The position numbers and the translations under genes are program-made. From positions 17,394,656 to 17,443,955 of the forward strand of contig NC_049993.1 in the NCBI RefSeq assembly GCF_000003815.2: DNA of 49,300 bases, written 5' to 3'. This DNA is from Branchiostoma floridae (taxonomy: Eukaryota > Chordata > Leptocardii > Amphioxiformes > Branchiostomatidae). Positions 28,390 to 39,839 of this stretch are shown here, piece by piece; within the stretch, counting starts at the first letter, position 1, and the number at the start of each line of letters is the position of its first letter. Below the pieces are notes generated by a model. That model was given only the letters and a program-made list of their open reading frames with translations. It did no database searches and had not been told where the DNA came from.

Positions 28390-29042
28390 TGCCAGTCAGA
28401 TATGACATAGTTGCACTGTAAAATCCCCCCATATAGAGTCCCTAACTGTACCTAACTTAATTGGTCTGAAATAGTTTCACTGTATCATCCCCCCATATAT
28501 AGTCCCAAACTGTACTTAATTGGTCTGAAATAGTTTCTCTGTAAAATTCCCCCATATAGAGTCCCTAACTGTACTTAACTTAATTGGTCTGAAATTGTTT
28601 CACTGTATAATCCCCCCATAGAGAGTCCCAAACTGTACTTAATTGGTCTGAAATAGTTTCACTGTAAAATCCCACCATATAGAGTCCCTAACTGTACTTA
28701 ACTTAATTGGTCTGAAATAGTTTCACTGTATAATCCCTCCATATAGAGTCCCTAACTGTACCTAACTTAATTGGTCTGAAATTAGTTTCTCTGTAAAATC
28801 CCCCCATATAGAGTCCCTAACTGTACTTAATTGGTCTGAAATAGTTTGACTGTAAATCCCCCCATATAGAGTCCCTAACTGTACTTAATTAGCCTGAAAT
28901 AGTTTCACTGTAAAATCCCCCCATATAGAGTCCCTAACTGTACTTAACTTAATTGGTCTGAAATAGTTTCACTGTAAAATCCCCCCATATAGAGTCCCTA
29001 ACTGTACTTAATTGGTCTGAAATAGTTTCACTGTAAAATCCC

Positions 29043-29142
29043 NNNNNNNNNNNNNNNNNNNNNNNNNNNNNNNNNNNNNNNNNNNNNNNNNNNNNNNNNN
29101 NNNNNNNNNNNNNNNNNNNNNNNNNNNNNNNNNNNNNNNNNN
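29043..29142. other. Assembly gap, 100 N
   Basis: A run of exactly 100 N inside the satellite, probably a placeholder of unknown real size. Confidence 0.98.
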
Positions 29143-29600
29143 TAGTTTCACTGTAAAATCCCCCCATATAGAGTCCCTAACTGTACTTAATTGGTCTGAA
29201 ATAGTTTCACTGTAAAATCCCCCCATATAGAGTCCCTAACTGTACTTAATTGGTCTGAAATAGTTTCACTGTAAAATCCACCCATATAGAGTCCCTAACT
29301 GTACTTAATTGGTCTGAAATAGTTTGACTGTAAAATCCCCCCATATAGAGTCCCTAACTGTACTTAACTTAATTGGTCTGAAATAGTTTCACTGTATAAT
29401 CCCCCCATATAGAGTCCCTAACTGTACCTAACTTAATTGGTCTGAAATAGTTTCTCTGTAAAATCCACCCATATAGAGTCCCTAACTGTACTTAATTGGT
29501 CTGAAATAGTTTGACTGTAAAATCCCCCCATATAGAGTCCCTAACTGTACTTAACTTAATTGGTCTGAAATAGTTTCACTGTATAATCCCCCCATATAGA

Positions 29601-30569
29601 NNNNNNNNNNNNNNNNNNNNNNNNNNNNNNNNNNNNNNNNNNNNNNNNNNNNNNNNNNNNNNNNNNNNNNNNNNNNNNNNNNNNNNNNNNNNNNNNNNNN
29701 NNNNNNNNNNNNNNNNNNNNNNNNNNNNNNNNNNNNNNNNNNNNNNNNNNNNNNNNNNNNNNNNNNNNNNNNNNNNNNNNNNNNNNNNNNNNNNNNNNNN
29801 NNNNNNNNNNNNNNNNNNNNNNNNNNNNNNNNNNNNNNNNNNNNNNNNNNNNNNNNNNNNNNNNNNNNNNNNNNNNNNNNNNNNNNNNNNNNNNNNNNNN
29901 NNNNNNNNNNNNNNNNNNNNNNNNNNNNNNNNNNNNNNNNNNNNNNNNNNNNNNNNNNNNNNNNNNNNNNNNNNNNNNNNNNNNNNNNNNNNNNNNNNNN
30001 NNNNNNNNNNNNNNNNNNNNNNNNNNNNNNNNNNNNNNNNNNNNNNNNNNNNNNNNNNNNNNNNNNNNNNNNNNNNNNNNNNNNNNNNNNNNNNNNNNNN
30101 NNNNNNNNNNNNNNNNNNNNNNNNNNNNNNNNNNNNNNNNNNNNNNNNNNNNNNNNNNNNNNNNNNNNNNNNNNNNNNNNNNNNNNNNNNNNNNNNNNNN
30201 NNNNNNNNNNNNNNNNNNNNNNNNNNNNNNNNNNNNNNNNNNNNNNNNNNNNNNNNNNNNNNNNNNNNNNNNNNNNNNNNNNNNNNNNNNNNNNNNNNNN
30301 NNNNNNNNNNNNNNNNNNNNNNNNNNNNNNNNNNNNNNNNNNNNNNNNNNNNNNNNNNNNNNNNNNNNNNNNNNNNNNNNNNNNNNNNNNNNNNNNNNNN
30401 NNNNNNNNNNNNNNNNNNNNNNNNNNNNNNNNNNNNNNNNNNNNNNNNNNNNNNNNNNNNNNNNNNNNNNNNNNNNNNNNNNNNNNNNNNNNNNNNNNNN
30501 NNNNNNNNNNNNNNNNNNNNNNNNNNNNNNNNNNNNNNNNNNNNNNNNNNNNNNNNNNNNNNNNNNNNN
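29601..30569. other. Assembly gap, 969 N
   Basis: A long N run with satellite units on both sides. Confidence 0.98.
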
Positions 30570-32755
30570 TGGTCTGAAATAGTTTCTCTGTAAAATCCCC
30601 CCATATAGAGTCCCTAACTGTACTTAACTTAATTGGTCTGAAATAGTTTCACTGTAAAATCCACCCATATAGAGTCCCTAACTGTACTTAACTTAATTGG
30701 TCTGAAATAGTTTCACTGTAAAATCCCCCCATATAGAGTCCCTAACTGTACTTAATTGGTCTGAAATAGTTTGACTGTAAAATCCCCCCATATAGAGTCC
30801 CTAACTGTACTTAATTGGTCTGAAATAGTTTGACTGTAAAATCCCCCCATATAGAGTCCCTAACTGTACTTAATTGGTCTGAAATAGTTTGACTGTAAAA
30901 TCCCCCCATATAGAGTCCCTAACTGTACTTAACTTAATTGGTCTGAAATAGTTTCACTGTAAAATCCCCCCATATAGAGTCCCTAACTGTACTAAATTGG
31001 TCTGAAATAGTTTCACTGTAAAATCCCCCCATATAGAGTCCCTAACTGTACTTAACTTAATTGGTCTGAAATAGTTTCACTGTAAATCCCCCCATATAGA
31101 GTCCCTAACTGAACTTAACTGGTCTGAAATAGTTTCACTGTAAAATCCCCCCATATAGAGTCCCCAACTGTACCTAACTTAATTGGTCTGAAATAGTTTC
31201 ACTGTATAAATCCCCCCATATAGAGTCCCTAACTGTACTTTAATTGGTCTGAAATAGTTTCACTGTAAAATCCCCCCATATAGAGTCCCTAACTGTACTT
31301 AATTGGTCTGAAATAGTTTCTCTGTAAAATCCCCCCATATAGAGTCCCTAACTGTACCTAACTTAATTGGTCTGAAATAGTTTCACTGTAAAATCCCCCC
31401 ATATAGAGTCCCTAACTGTACTTAATTGGTCTGAAATAGTTTCACTGTAAAATCCACCCATATAGAGTCCCTAACTGTACTTAATTGGTCTGAAATAGTT
31501 TCACTGTAAAATCCCCCCATATAGAGTCCCTAACTGTACTTAACTTAATTGGTCTGAAATAGTTTCACTGTATAATCCCACCATATAGAGTCCCTAACTG
31601 AACCTAACTTAATTGATCTGAAATAGTTTCTCTGTAAAATCCACCCATATAGAGTCCCTAACTGTACTTAATTGGTCTGAAATAGTTTGACTGTAAAATC
31701 CCCCCATATAGAGTCCCTAACTGTACTTAACTTAATTGGTCTGAAATAGTTTCACTGTATAATCCCCCCATATAGAGTCCCTAACTGTACTTAACTTAAT
31801 TGGTCTGAAATAGTTTCACTGTATAATCCCCCCATAGAGAGTCCCAAACTGTACTTAATTGGTCTGAAATAGTTTCACTGTAAAATCCCCCCATATAGAG
31901 TCCCTAACTGTACTTAACTTAATTGGTCTGAAATAGTTTCACTGTATAATCCCCCCATATAGAGTCCCTAACTGTACCTAACTTAATTGGTCTGAAATAG
32001 TTTCTCTGTAAAATCCCCCCCATATAGAGTCCCTAACTGTACCTAACTTAATTGGTCTGAAATTAGTTTCTCTGTAAAATCCCCCCATATAGAGTCCCTA
32101 ACTGTACCTAACTTAATTGGTCTGAAATAGTTTCACTGTAAAATCCCCCCATATAGAGTCCCTAACTGTACTGAACTTAATTGGTCTGAAATAGTTTCAC
32201 TGTAAAATCCCCCCATATAGAGTCCCTAACTGTACTTTATTGGTCTGAAATAGTTTCACTGTAAAATCCCCCCATATAGAGTCCCTAACTGTACTTAATT
32301 GGTCTGAAATAGTTTCTCTGTAAAATCCCCCCATATAGAGTCCCTAACTGTACCTAACTTAATTGGTCTGAAATAGTTTCACTGTAAAATCCCCCCATAT
32401 AGAGTCCCTAACTGTACTTTATTGGTCTGAAATAGTTTCACTGTAAAATCCCCCATATAGAGTCCCTAACTGTACTTAATTGGTCTGAAATAGTTTCTCT
32501 GTAAAATCCCCCCATATAGAGTCCCTAACTGTACCTAACTTAATTGGTCTGAAATAGTTTCACTGTAAAATCCCCCCATATAGAGTCCCTAACTGTACTT
32601 AACTTAATTGGTCTGAAATAGTTTCACTGTAAAATCCCCCCATATAGAGTCCCTAACTGGTCTGAAGTAGTTTCACTGTAAAATCTCCTCATATAGAGTC
32701 CCTAACTGTACTGAACTTAATTGGTCTGAAATAGTTAGTTTAACTGTAAAATACA

Positions 32756-33060
32756 AAGTTCCAAAGTATAATAAGCTCAGTGCATATTGGTCTGAAATTG
32801 AGTCTCATCATAAAATCAAATCTCCCCATGTAGAGTCCCAAAGTATAATGACCTGAGTTTAAAATGGTCTGAAATTGAGTTTACCTCAAATCAAGTCGTC
32901 CCATGAAGAAACCCAATACTTAGCTGAGTGAAATTGGCCTGAAATTGAGTGTTCCTCTAAAATCAAATCTCCCCATATAGAGTCCCAAAGTATAATGAGC
33001 TGAGTTAAAAATGCTCTGAAATTGAGTTTACCTGACCAAAATCAAGTCGTCCCATAGTTT
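32756..33060. repeat. Diverged edge units of the satellite
   Basis: Units of about 75-85 bp keep 'ggtctgaaattgagt', 'aaaatcaaatctccccat' and 'gtagagtcccaaagtataatgagctgagt'. They alternate two forms (one with 'caagtcgtcccat'), and look like an older state of the same satellite. Confidence 0.7.
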
Positions 33061-34667
33061 GACATTGTCAGTTTTATGTACTGAAGAGATCTGAACCTCA
33101 TTCTCATAAAGATTTAAAAGTTACAGCACATGTGCATTGTCAGCCTGTCAAAATAGTTTGGCCGCCGCCCGGTTATTTTCTTGATCTGTATTCGTCGTGC
33201 TTTATTGAGGCAGATTTCATGGCATGTCACTTAAAACCTTCATGGCATGTCAAAATCTTCAAAGAATTGCTTGCACTTGTCAGTATAAGGTAATGTCATT
33301 CAAGCTTTATTGACATCACAAAACGTTACTTTCGTCTGGTCAATCACAAACTACAAAGCAGGGATAGAGTAAATCTAAAAACTCTACTTTCTAATAAAAA
33401 TTATAGGATATTTAGATTAAGTTGTCATTTGAAAAGTTAGGTAGTTTACTGTTACAGTTACAGCTGTAGCAGTTGTACATTGTAGTACCATCCATAAACT
33501 TTAAGGGAATTTGTATCATAAACATTGAAGAGATGCAAAGGAAATTTAAATCAAAACAACCAACAGTGCGAAACATTGTCTCTACATGTATTTGACTTTA
33601 TTGTCAACATCAGCTGAAAAATGCTGTCATATAATACAGTAACATTTAGACGTGACTATAAGCATAAGGGTGACTGAAGTCAGGGTTTTCTTTGACAAAT
33701 GTGGGACAAACATGACATCATCATCACAATTAATTATTGAATAATTATAGTGATTTCATGCGGTATCTGCTTTTGTTTGATGCTTAAAGTTCTGTTCTGT
33801 TCTCATGAAGCTTTAAGGTTAAACCCACAACACTGGGCCAGATCTAGAGATATAAGTCATTCCAGGTCCTATTCAGACCTTGTTCTGTCTGTTGAACGTT
33901 CAAGGCCAAAGTTAAGATGAATACTGTTTTATCCACTATAATTATGGTAAAATTGACATTTTGTCTACTGAATTCACTGACAGAAGTAGAAGTGGTGAAT
34001 GCAAGATTTTCCACATTGGCAGTTGTTCTGTTCTGTTCAGATAAAGGCTCAAACCTTTGTTATCAGTGTACATGATCATTGTAATTTATACTGTCAGTAC
34101 TGCAACTGAACTCCAATTTCTATTTGGTGCAAAAAGTAAATCATATTCTGTCCAGTGTTGGTGTAATATAAATGAATGCCAAATTGTCAATATTGAGGGT
34201 AGATTTGTTTTGATTGAGATTGAAAGAAGTGGTTAAACTATGTTTATTCTAAATGTATCACTGACAGAAAAGTTCCTTTTGTCCTAGGCTATAATATGAG
34301 AATGCCAAGTATGAAAAATTCAATGTTTGGGAGATTGAAACAGTTAGACTAAAGTCTTATTTCCGTTAGATTGTGCAGTGATGGCTGCAATATACATTAG
34401 GTCATACAACAACTTGTGTCCTATTCTAATTAGGATATAAAGCTTCGTTTCTTTTAGATTTACCTACTAGATGATGGCAAGTTAATTATAGTCTACTTTG
34501 GTGTCCTCTATTCGTGCAGCAGATTTTGTGTTGTTATGCCGTTATTGCCGCAAAACGTGCCACAAAGTCTAGTAACTATGCCTCAGGCATTCAATGCATC
34601 GTCACCACATTTGCATAATAGTAGTTACTATCACACATTTGCATACTTAAATGTGACATTTGCATAC
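33061..34667. other. No gene recognised
   Basis: AT-rich sequence without long frames or clear repeats. 'atttgcatacttaaa' is duplicated just before the element at 34672. Confidence 0.45.
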
Positions 34668-34671
34668 TTAA

Positions 34672-35063
34672 AGGCCCCTATTGTAGGATTTTGGCGCCCA
34701 AACTGGAGACATTCTATAGAATGAAATTTTGCCTATAATTGTTTCCATTTACATGACTTTTGTATACAACATTTTCTTGCGCCAAAACTGAAAATATTCT
34801 AAAATTCGGTCAGTCTGTTTTCATTTCTATCACATTTTAGGCGGTTTATAATCAACATTATTGCCACAATATCGTGTTGATTCATCCCAGAATTTCAGAC
34901 GAAAACAAAGCATTCGGGTTTTTAAAGTTATCAAACTGCATGTTTTTGACAAATTTGGCCCAATGTTTGTATTATGCATATTTGCACTGTAGGAATGTAA
35001 AAACCTTATTTTGTAAAGAAAAAACATCACTTTTTGACTCTTCTGATCCTACAACAGGGGCTT
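34672..35063. mobile_element. MITE with TTAA TSD
   Basis: Left AGGCCCCTATTGTAGGAT and right ATCCTACAACAGGGGCTT are inverted repeats flanked by TTAA at 34668-34671 and 35064-35067. TTAA targeting fits piggyBac- or Kolobok-type transposases. Confidence 0.65.
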
Positions 35064-35067
35064 TTAA

Positions 35068-35428
35068 ATGAAGCTGTAACCTAAGCTTAAACCTTAAAGG
35101 ATTGAAATTCAAAAGGTTCAAAATTTTCATTCAACATCTATATCCTCAATTTGGTTCGTGGTAACGTTAAAAGGTATTATCTGAATCAAAAACTAATATT
35201 GACCATTTCGAAATGGGGGTGTTCTTTACTCTCCTGTTACAGACAGAAGAGAGCTGGTTTTAAAGCTTTATAGGCACCCTTTCCACAACGGACTCTGTAT
35301 ATTCAATTTGGAAAGGGGCCGTTCAGGCTAATCGGAAAATGTTTTGTTCTCTTTGTGTATGTGTGTATAAATGGCCTCCCTTGGTCAATATTTAGAATAA
35401 TTGTAAAATCCTTGTGTACCATGATAAT
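35068..35428. other. No gene recognised
   Basis: Spacer between elements. Confidence 0.4.
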
Positions 35429-35511
35429 TTGTGCAAGGTTGGACAAGTTCAATAGCTGATTGTCCCGGGCAAGTGAAAGTGCTGATAGGAAAAGTGCATG
35501 ACCTACATGTA

Positions 35512-35968
35512 CCGTCAAACCTGTCTATAGCGGCCACTCAAGGGACAGGATGCGACCACCATATACCAATTCACCCACAAGGGCTGCAAAATTTTACTGT
35601 CGTTCCATATTTCAACACCCAGGAGTCGATTATAATATATCCACTCACGTCTCACGTTTTATTATCCGTACCGCAAACTACATTAAATTTTGTAGGTACT
35701 GAGTTTTTTAACTTAAATGATTAAATTAATCTTCCCTGTCTATCGTACATGTCCGCAAATGTTTGGTACCGCTTCTGAGTACCAATGGTGCTCAGTATTG
35801 CCCATTCCGTGCCTAGGGTCAAAGAGCCAACCCTAGGTACTACGTCTAACTAAGTAAGGGCGCTCAGGGTCAAAGAGCCAACCCTGAGTGTTACGTCTAA
35901 GTAGTAAGTAAGGTGGGCGATACGAGCCTATGTATCTATGCAAAGGTGGCCGCTAATACAGGTTTGAC
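35512..35968. mobile_element. TA-targeting MITE, CAGTCAAACCTG family, copy 1 (nested)
   Basis: Left CCGTCAAACCTGTCTATAGC and right GCTAATACAGGTTTGAC ends, with TA at 35510-35511 and 35969-35970. Both TIRs carry GGCCGC/GCGGCC. It is inserted inside the hAT-like MITE. It holds two tandem hairpins at 35810-35890. Confidence 0.75.
35810..35890. repeat. Two tandem hairpins with covarying stems
   Basis: Both have a ten-base loop caaagagcca. Stem 1 is TGCCTAGGGT / ACCCTAGGTA (35810-35839); stem 2 is CGCTCAGGGT / ACCCTGAGTG (35861-35890). The repeats are otherwise similar ('tacgtctaa', 'agtaag'). Three stem positions differ on both sides in a way that keeps pairing. Confidence 0.75.
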
Positions 35969-36260
35969 TACACACCCCACTTGCCTGTAAGTAAGATGTT
36001 TCCATGGGTGAGATTTTGATATACAAAAGCATACTTGATACTTTTCATCACAGTCATGGTATCAAGCATTTGTCAAGAACACAGAAAAAAAGAGCCAAGA
36101 ATTAGAAAACTTGTCCAACCCTGTTGTGTGCATGTGGAAAAGAGGCAGTTAGATTCAAAAGACGATAAACGTGCATTAAGACTTCATGCCGACTGTTCAG
36201 GAATCTTTTTTGCTGTGAAACCATTTATAAGATTCAAAGTTGTGACAAAAATATACTTTT

Positions 36261-36510
36261 GGCCACACCAATTTATTAATAATATGTTGGTTCTCGGATG
36301 TTTAAACAACATTTTCAAAAACCCTTATTAATAACTGGAAAAACATAATCATGAAGCCTGAGGACCAGGTTTGTGCCTTGGTGCACTCAGTTTTATGGAG
36401 TGAATACAGTCATATTCAAGTTTTCCTTCCTACCCTCTAGCTTTATGATGTCCTCTTTCTATATTTTCACCTTTGAAATCCGAGATCCAAGGAATTAAAT
36501 TGTTACGGCC
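36261..36510. mobile_element. Harbinger-like MITE, GGCCACACCAATTTAATT family, copy 3
   Basis: Left GGCCACACCAATTTATTAAT and right GGAATTAAATTGTTACGGCC ends, with TTT at 36258-36260 and 36511-36513. It is more diverged than copy 1. Confidence 0.65.
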
Positions 36511-36513
36511 TTT

Positions 36514-37330
36514 ATTAGGATAAATTGGTGACTGTTCAAAAATCAAGTACTGTTTTCGACATGAAAAAGGGATTGCTTCAAAATCAAACTAGCTAATTTT
36601 TTCTCATCTCTACCTAATATTCACCGTCCGTTTTTCCGTCCTTTGAAGGAATTTTGCAGCTGGGGACTGAAACTGATTTTGCCCATTCCAACCTCTGTAA
36701 AGGACAAAAATCGATATGTAAAGATATAAAAACCCTGAAACCCTTGTGTAATTCTTCACCAAACAGATGCTGTTGAATAGCTTTAGTCTATGAGCAAATT
36801 GTACACCTCAAAATGCAGAAAATAGCATTTCTAGGGTCTAGATTTAGAAATTTTCAGGGACCCCAGACTATAGGAATGTCGAGCGACATCTAGCGCTTTC
36901 GGCACTTGATAGGATTTCTGTTCAAAATCAAGGGGATGGAAAATGATTTCAGGCTGGCTACAACGCTGGTCACATAATTAGATGTTTATTATGTAAATCG
37001 ACTGCTAATTTACATGATTGATGGGAATCCATTGCAATCCATGATATAAATGTCATACTGGTCAAACTTCATAATCCATTTTGTGGTTAGGGTTGAAAGG
37101 TAAGCCAGGGTGTTGAGTTGGTGTGATCCGAGTTGGTAAATGGCCAAAGCGTCCGACTCCGCCCCAAAAAAAATGATCATGATTCACAAGACAGGATTCT
37201 TGAACAGTCAGCATGTTCTCTTGCACAAAGTTGTCTCCAACTGCCTCTTGTTCCTAGATTCCACACCTGGTGCATGTATTATATGATATAAACTCTCATC
37301 ATTTCATCTGATGCCATAATACCGTCGCTT
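36514..37330. other. No gene; relic related to the 11.6-12.4 kb units
   Basis: Around 36805-36880, 'cacctcaaaatgcagaaaatagcatttctagggtctagatttagaaattttcaggg' resembles the internal units of the 11424-12632 element. Otherwise nothing is recognised. Confidence 0.35.
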
Positions 37331-37411
37331 TGAGTCCAGCCTTGTTCGCTATAGTCCGCTCCCAAAGGTCGCTACCTTTGGAGTTGACTAAAGCAAACAA
37401 GGCTGGACTCC
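37331..37411. mobile_element. 81-bp fold-back hairpin
   Basis: GAGTCCAGCCTTGTTCGC... pairs with ...GCAAACAAGGCTGGACTC (23 of 25 positions), with an inner hairpin CCAAAGGTCGCTACCTTTGG. Probably a very short MITE; no clear TSD. Confidence 0.6.
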
Positions 37412-37596
37412 AAGCTAATAATGCTGCCACAAGAAAAAATAATTTGTCAAATAGATGTACTAATGCAGCATTGGTAATCCTGAGGCAAATACACTCACTG
37501 ACAGATATTTAGGTGTTTATTATTAAGAAAGCCAATGTTTTTGATGTGGCGGTATTATGGCACTTGGTGGAACTATGAGAGTTGATGTTCACGTTA

Positions 37597-37813
37597 GTTC
37601 ACCTTTATCCGCGAGGTAACCTATATCCGTTGTGTTGCTAAGTAGGGTATCCAGAGAAAGGGTATCAAGGTGTCAAGTCGATGGATGGTAGTTTCAAATT
37701 GTGCTATTGTCAAAATATTGCAGTTTGAAAGCACCATCTGTCGACTTGATGCCCCTAAATAGATTGTTCTTAAAAAGGAACAGATAAAGGTTACCCTATG
37801 GATAAAGGTGAAC
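37597..37813. mobile_element. 217-bp MITE with TA TSD
   Basis: GTTCACCTTTATCCGCGAGG and its counterpart GGATAAAGGTGAAC are inverted ends, and 'gtcaagtcgatgg' pairs with 'ccatctgtcgacttga' inside. TA flanks both ends. Confidence 0.65.
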
Positions 37814-39839
37814 TAGCGTTACACACGCACATACACAAAGAAAAGAAACGTTTTCTACAAGGATACAGCTTCATGGATGTCACTGCTCTATACCTCCTCA
37901 TTTGCATTGAAATCCTCTGACATAATCACTGGAGTTTGTGGCAGTAACGTTTTGGGGTACAGCGGCATAAGACAGGAAGTCTGGTGTAGTCGAGTAGAGG
38001 AGGCCAAGTAGATTAAAATTCTTGTCTCAATTGGCACAAAGTCTTTTTGTTTGTTCACTATTTGCTTGTCTAGAAGTTTATCACCTTTTCAGACCAGATA
38101 GATAGGTGTTTTGGCACAGAGTATAGTAAGTGCTGTAGGTTTTGGCCTCCAGTCAGCTTTTTTTTAACTGCAGTGGCAAATATGTGCTGTAGGTTTTGGC
38201 CTCCCATGGCAGCTTTTTTTAACTGCAGGGGCCAAATTTGTTCAAACTTTGGTCAAGAATACTCAAGGTGTTGACAGATTGTCGTGATAGCCTTAGTGAT
38301 GACTTACATTATTAGGTTATTTTATTAAGCAAGCCAACAGGTAATCTGCAAAATTGATGAGCAACGTTTCAATCTCAAATTTGCAACTATTCCTCAGGGA
38401 ACTGATTAACATTGTAACGGTTTTCAACAGAAATATGATATCTAAAGAGCTTCTATGAATTGGCAATAGTTGTATTTTGGTATACATTTTATCCATTGAA
38501 TGGATGTTTGCCCAATCAGCCTTTGCCATATATTATCAGTGTTTTTCTTGACTCTGATCAAACTCACTGGAAAATTTCACTCTGTGTGATTCATTCTTTG
38601 AATGCCAGATTTGATAAAGCTGAAGCAAAATGACTATAACATTAACCTTTTGTCAAAATATTTGAACAGAGCAGGACAAGCGACTGGTAGATTATCATTC
38701 TTGATATTACAATGAAATCAGTAGTAAGTCTTGACTATTGAATATCGTCTCACTGGCCAACTTATTTTCTTGAGCCTTTTGTTAGGAAAAGAATCTAGTG
38801 AGACTTCAGAGCAAAAGTATATTTTATTTAATTGTCATAGAATCATTGGAGGCTTGGTTGTTGTTCCTTTATCACAGTTTATTCAAAACTAAATGGGCGA
38901 TTGAAATTAACTTCCTGCATGGCCTGGCCTGAAGATCTGGTGGAAACATTATTGAGAACAGAACAGAACAGTTCAATATAAAAGCTTTGACACCTCAATG
39001 GGACTAAAATTTGTACTCTTCTCAATGCGATGCTCTAGATTTGGCTCTCTGCTGAATTGCTGCCGTCTGGGCATGAAACACAGTAGGCTGATGCAGTGGC
39101 CACCGTTTTGTTTCTTCTGTCATTGCGCCCGTGCCCAGAGTTTGGGCTCAAAAAAATTTCGAATGCTGCATATTTACCCTATTAACATCTTGGAACCCTA
39201 TTAACATCTTGGAATCATATGGCCGACTTTTGCCGACCCAGAGATTGTCACATTGAAAACTGAGGAGATTTTAAATTAGTGAATTGAAAATTTTCACCAA
39301 CGATTCATCCCCTAAGTTTTTAGGTAAAGTACCAGAAAGTCCCAAAAGAACTTAACTGCAGTCTGCACCCAGAAGTCATTGCAATGCAAGGCAGTTGATG
39401 TCAGCTTACAGATGATACAGTTAGTAATCCGTAAATATTGCTCAACTTTGAAAATGCGTTCAGGTTTGTGTTAAAGCCTAACAGTAAAAGCACACTTATT
39501 CAAAGAGATCGTTTTCATTGTCGGTAATACCTTCTTGAGTCAAAATTTATCTTGTGGGTCATACAGGTCTATTCCAAGCCACACGTGGCCGCGTTCCAAA
39601 TTAAGGTTCCTAGCTGATTTGTGCTCCTCCACTCTGTTTGCCAGGGCAGTAACCACCAATAAAGTACACAACTTGACTTAGGCAACACTTTGCGACCAGT
39701 TTGGGATCTTGAAAAGTTTCAAAAGTTGGTACTTACACCGAGAAAGTGTGGTATATATTACACCATGCTTTATCCCTTTGGCAAGAAGCAAAATCTGAAT
39801 TTGTCCCACGGAAAATTTTTGTACTGTTGAAAATTCTAG
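37814..39839. other. No gene recognised
   Basis: AT-rich sequence with short frames. It contains a 64-bp tandem duplication at 38130-38230 and a 19-bp duplication (tattaacatcttggaaccc) at 39180-39216. Confidence 0.45.
38130..38230. repeat. Two tandem copies of about 62 bp
   Basis: 'gtgctgtaggttttggcctcc' through 'cagcttttttttaactgcag.ggc.aaat' occurs twice in a row. Confidence 0.8.

Larger units (their letters stand above)
28390..32755. repeat. Satellite array with 59- and 64-bp units
   Basis: The unit is 'ttggtctgaaatagtttcac' + 'tgtaaaatccccccatatag' + 'agtccctaactgtacttaa', 59 bp; a longer form carries an extra 'cttaa' (64 bp). Variants include tttctctg, tttgactg, tataatcc and tccaccc, and they recur at intervals, suggesting higher-order copying. 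The arrays are interrupted by gaps at 29043-29142 and 29601-30569, so the true length is unknown. Confidence 0.95.
35434..36123. mobile_element. hAT-like MITE, CAGGGTTGGACAAG family, copy 2 (host of a nested insert)
   Basis: Left CAAGGTTGGACAAGTTC and right AAAACTTGTCCAACCCTG ends, with ttgtg at 35429-35433 and 36124-36128. The left part aligns with the reverse complement of copy 1 up to 'cctacatgta', and the match resumes at 'cacaccccacttgcc' after the nested element. Confidence 0.75.

Noticed and set aside
29576-30604. 342-codon frame on the minus strand
   Set aside because: It consists almost entirely of N.
28390-32755. Could the regular 59/64-bp array be a CRISPR?
   Set aside because: Units repeat end to end with no unique spacers, and the context is eukaryotic.
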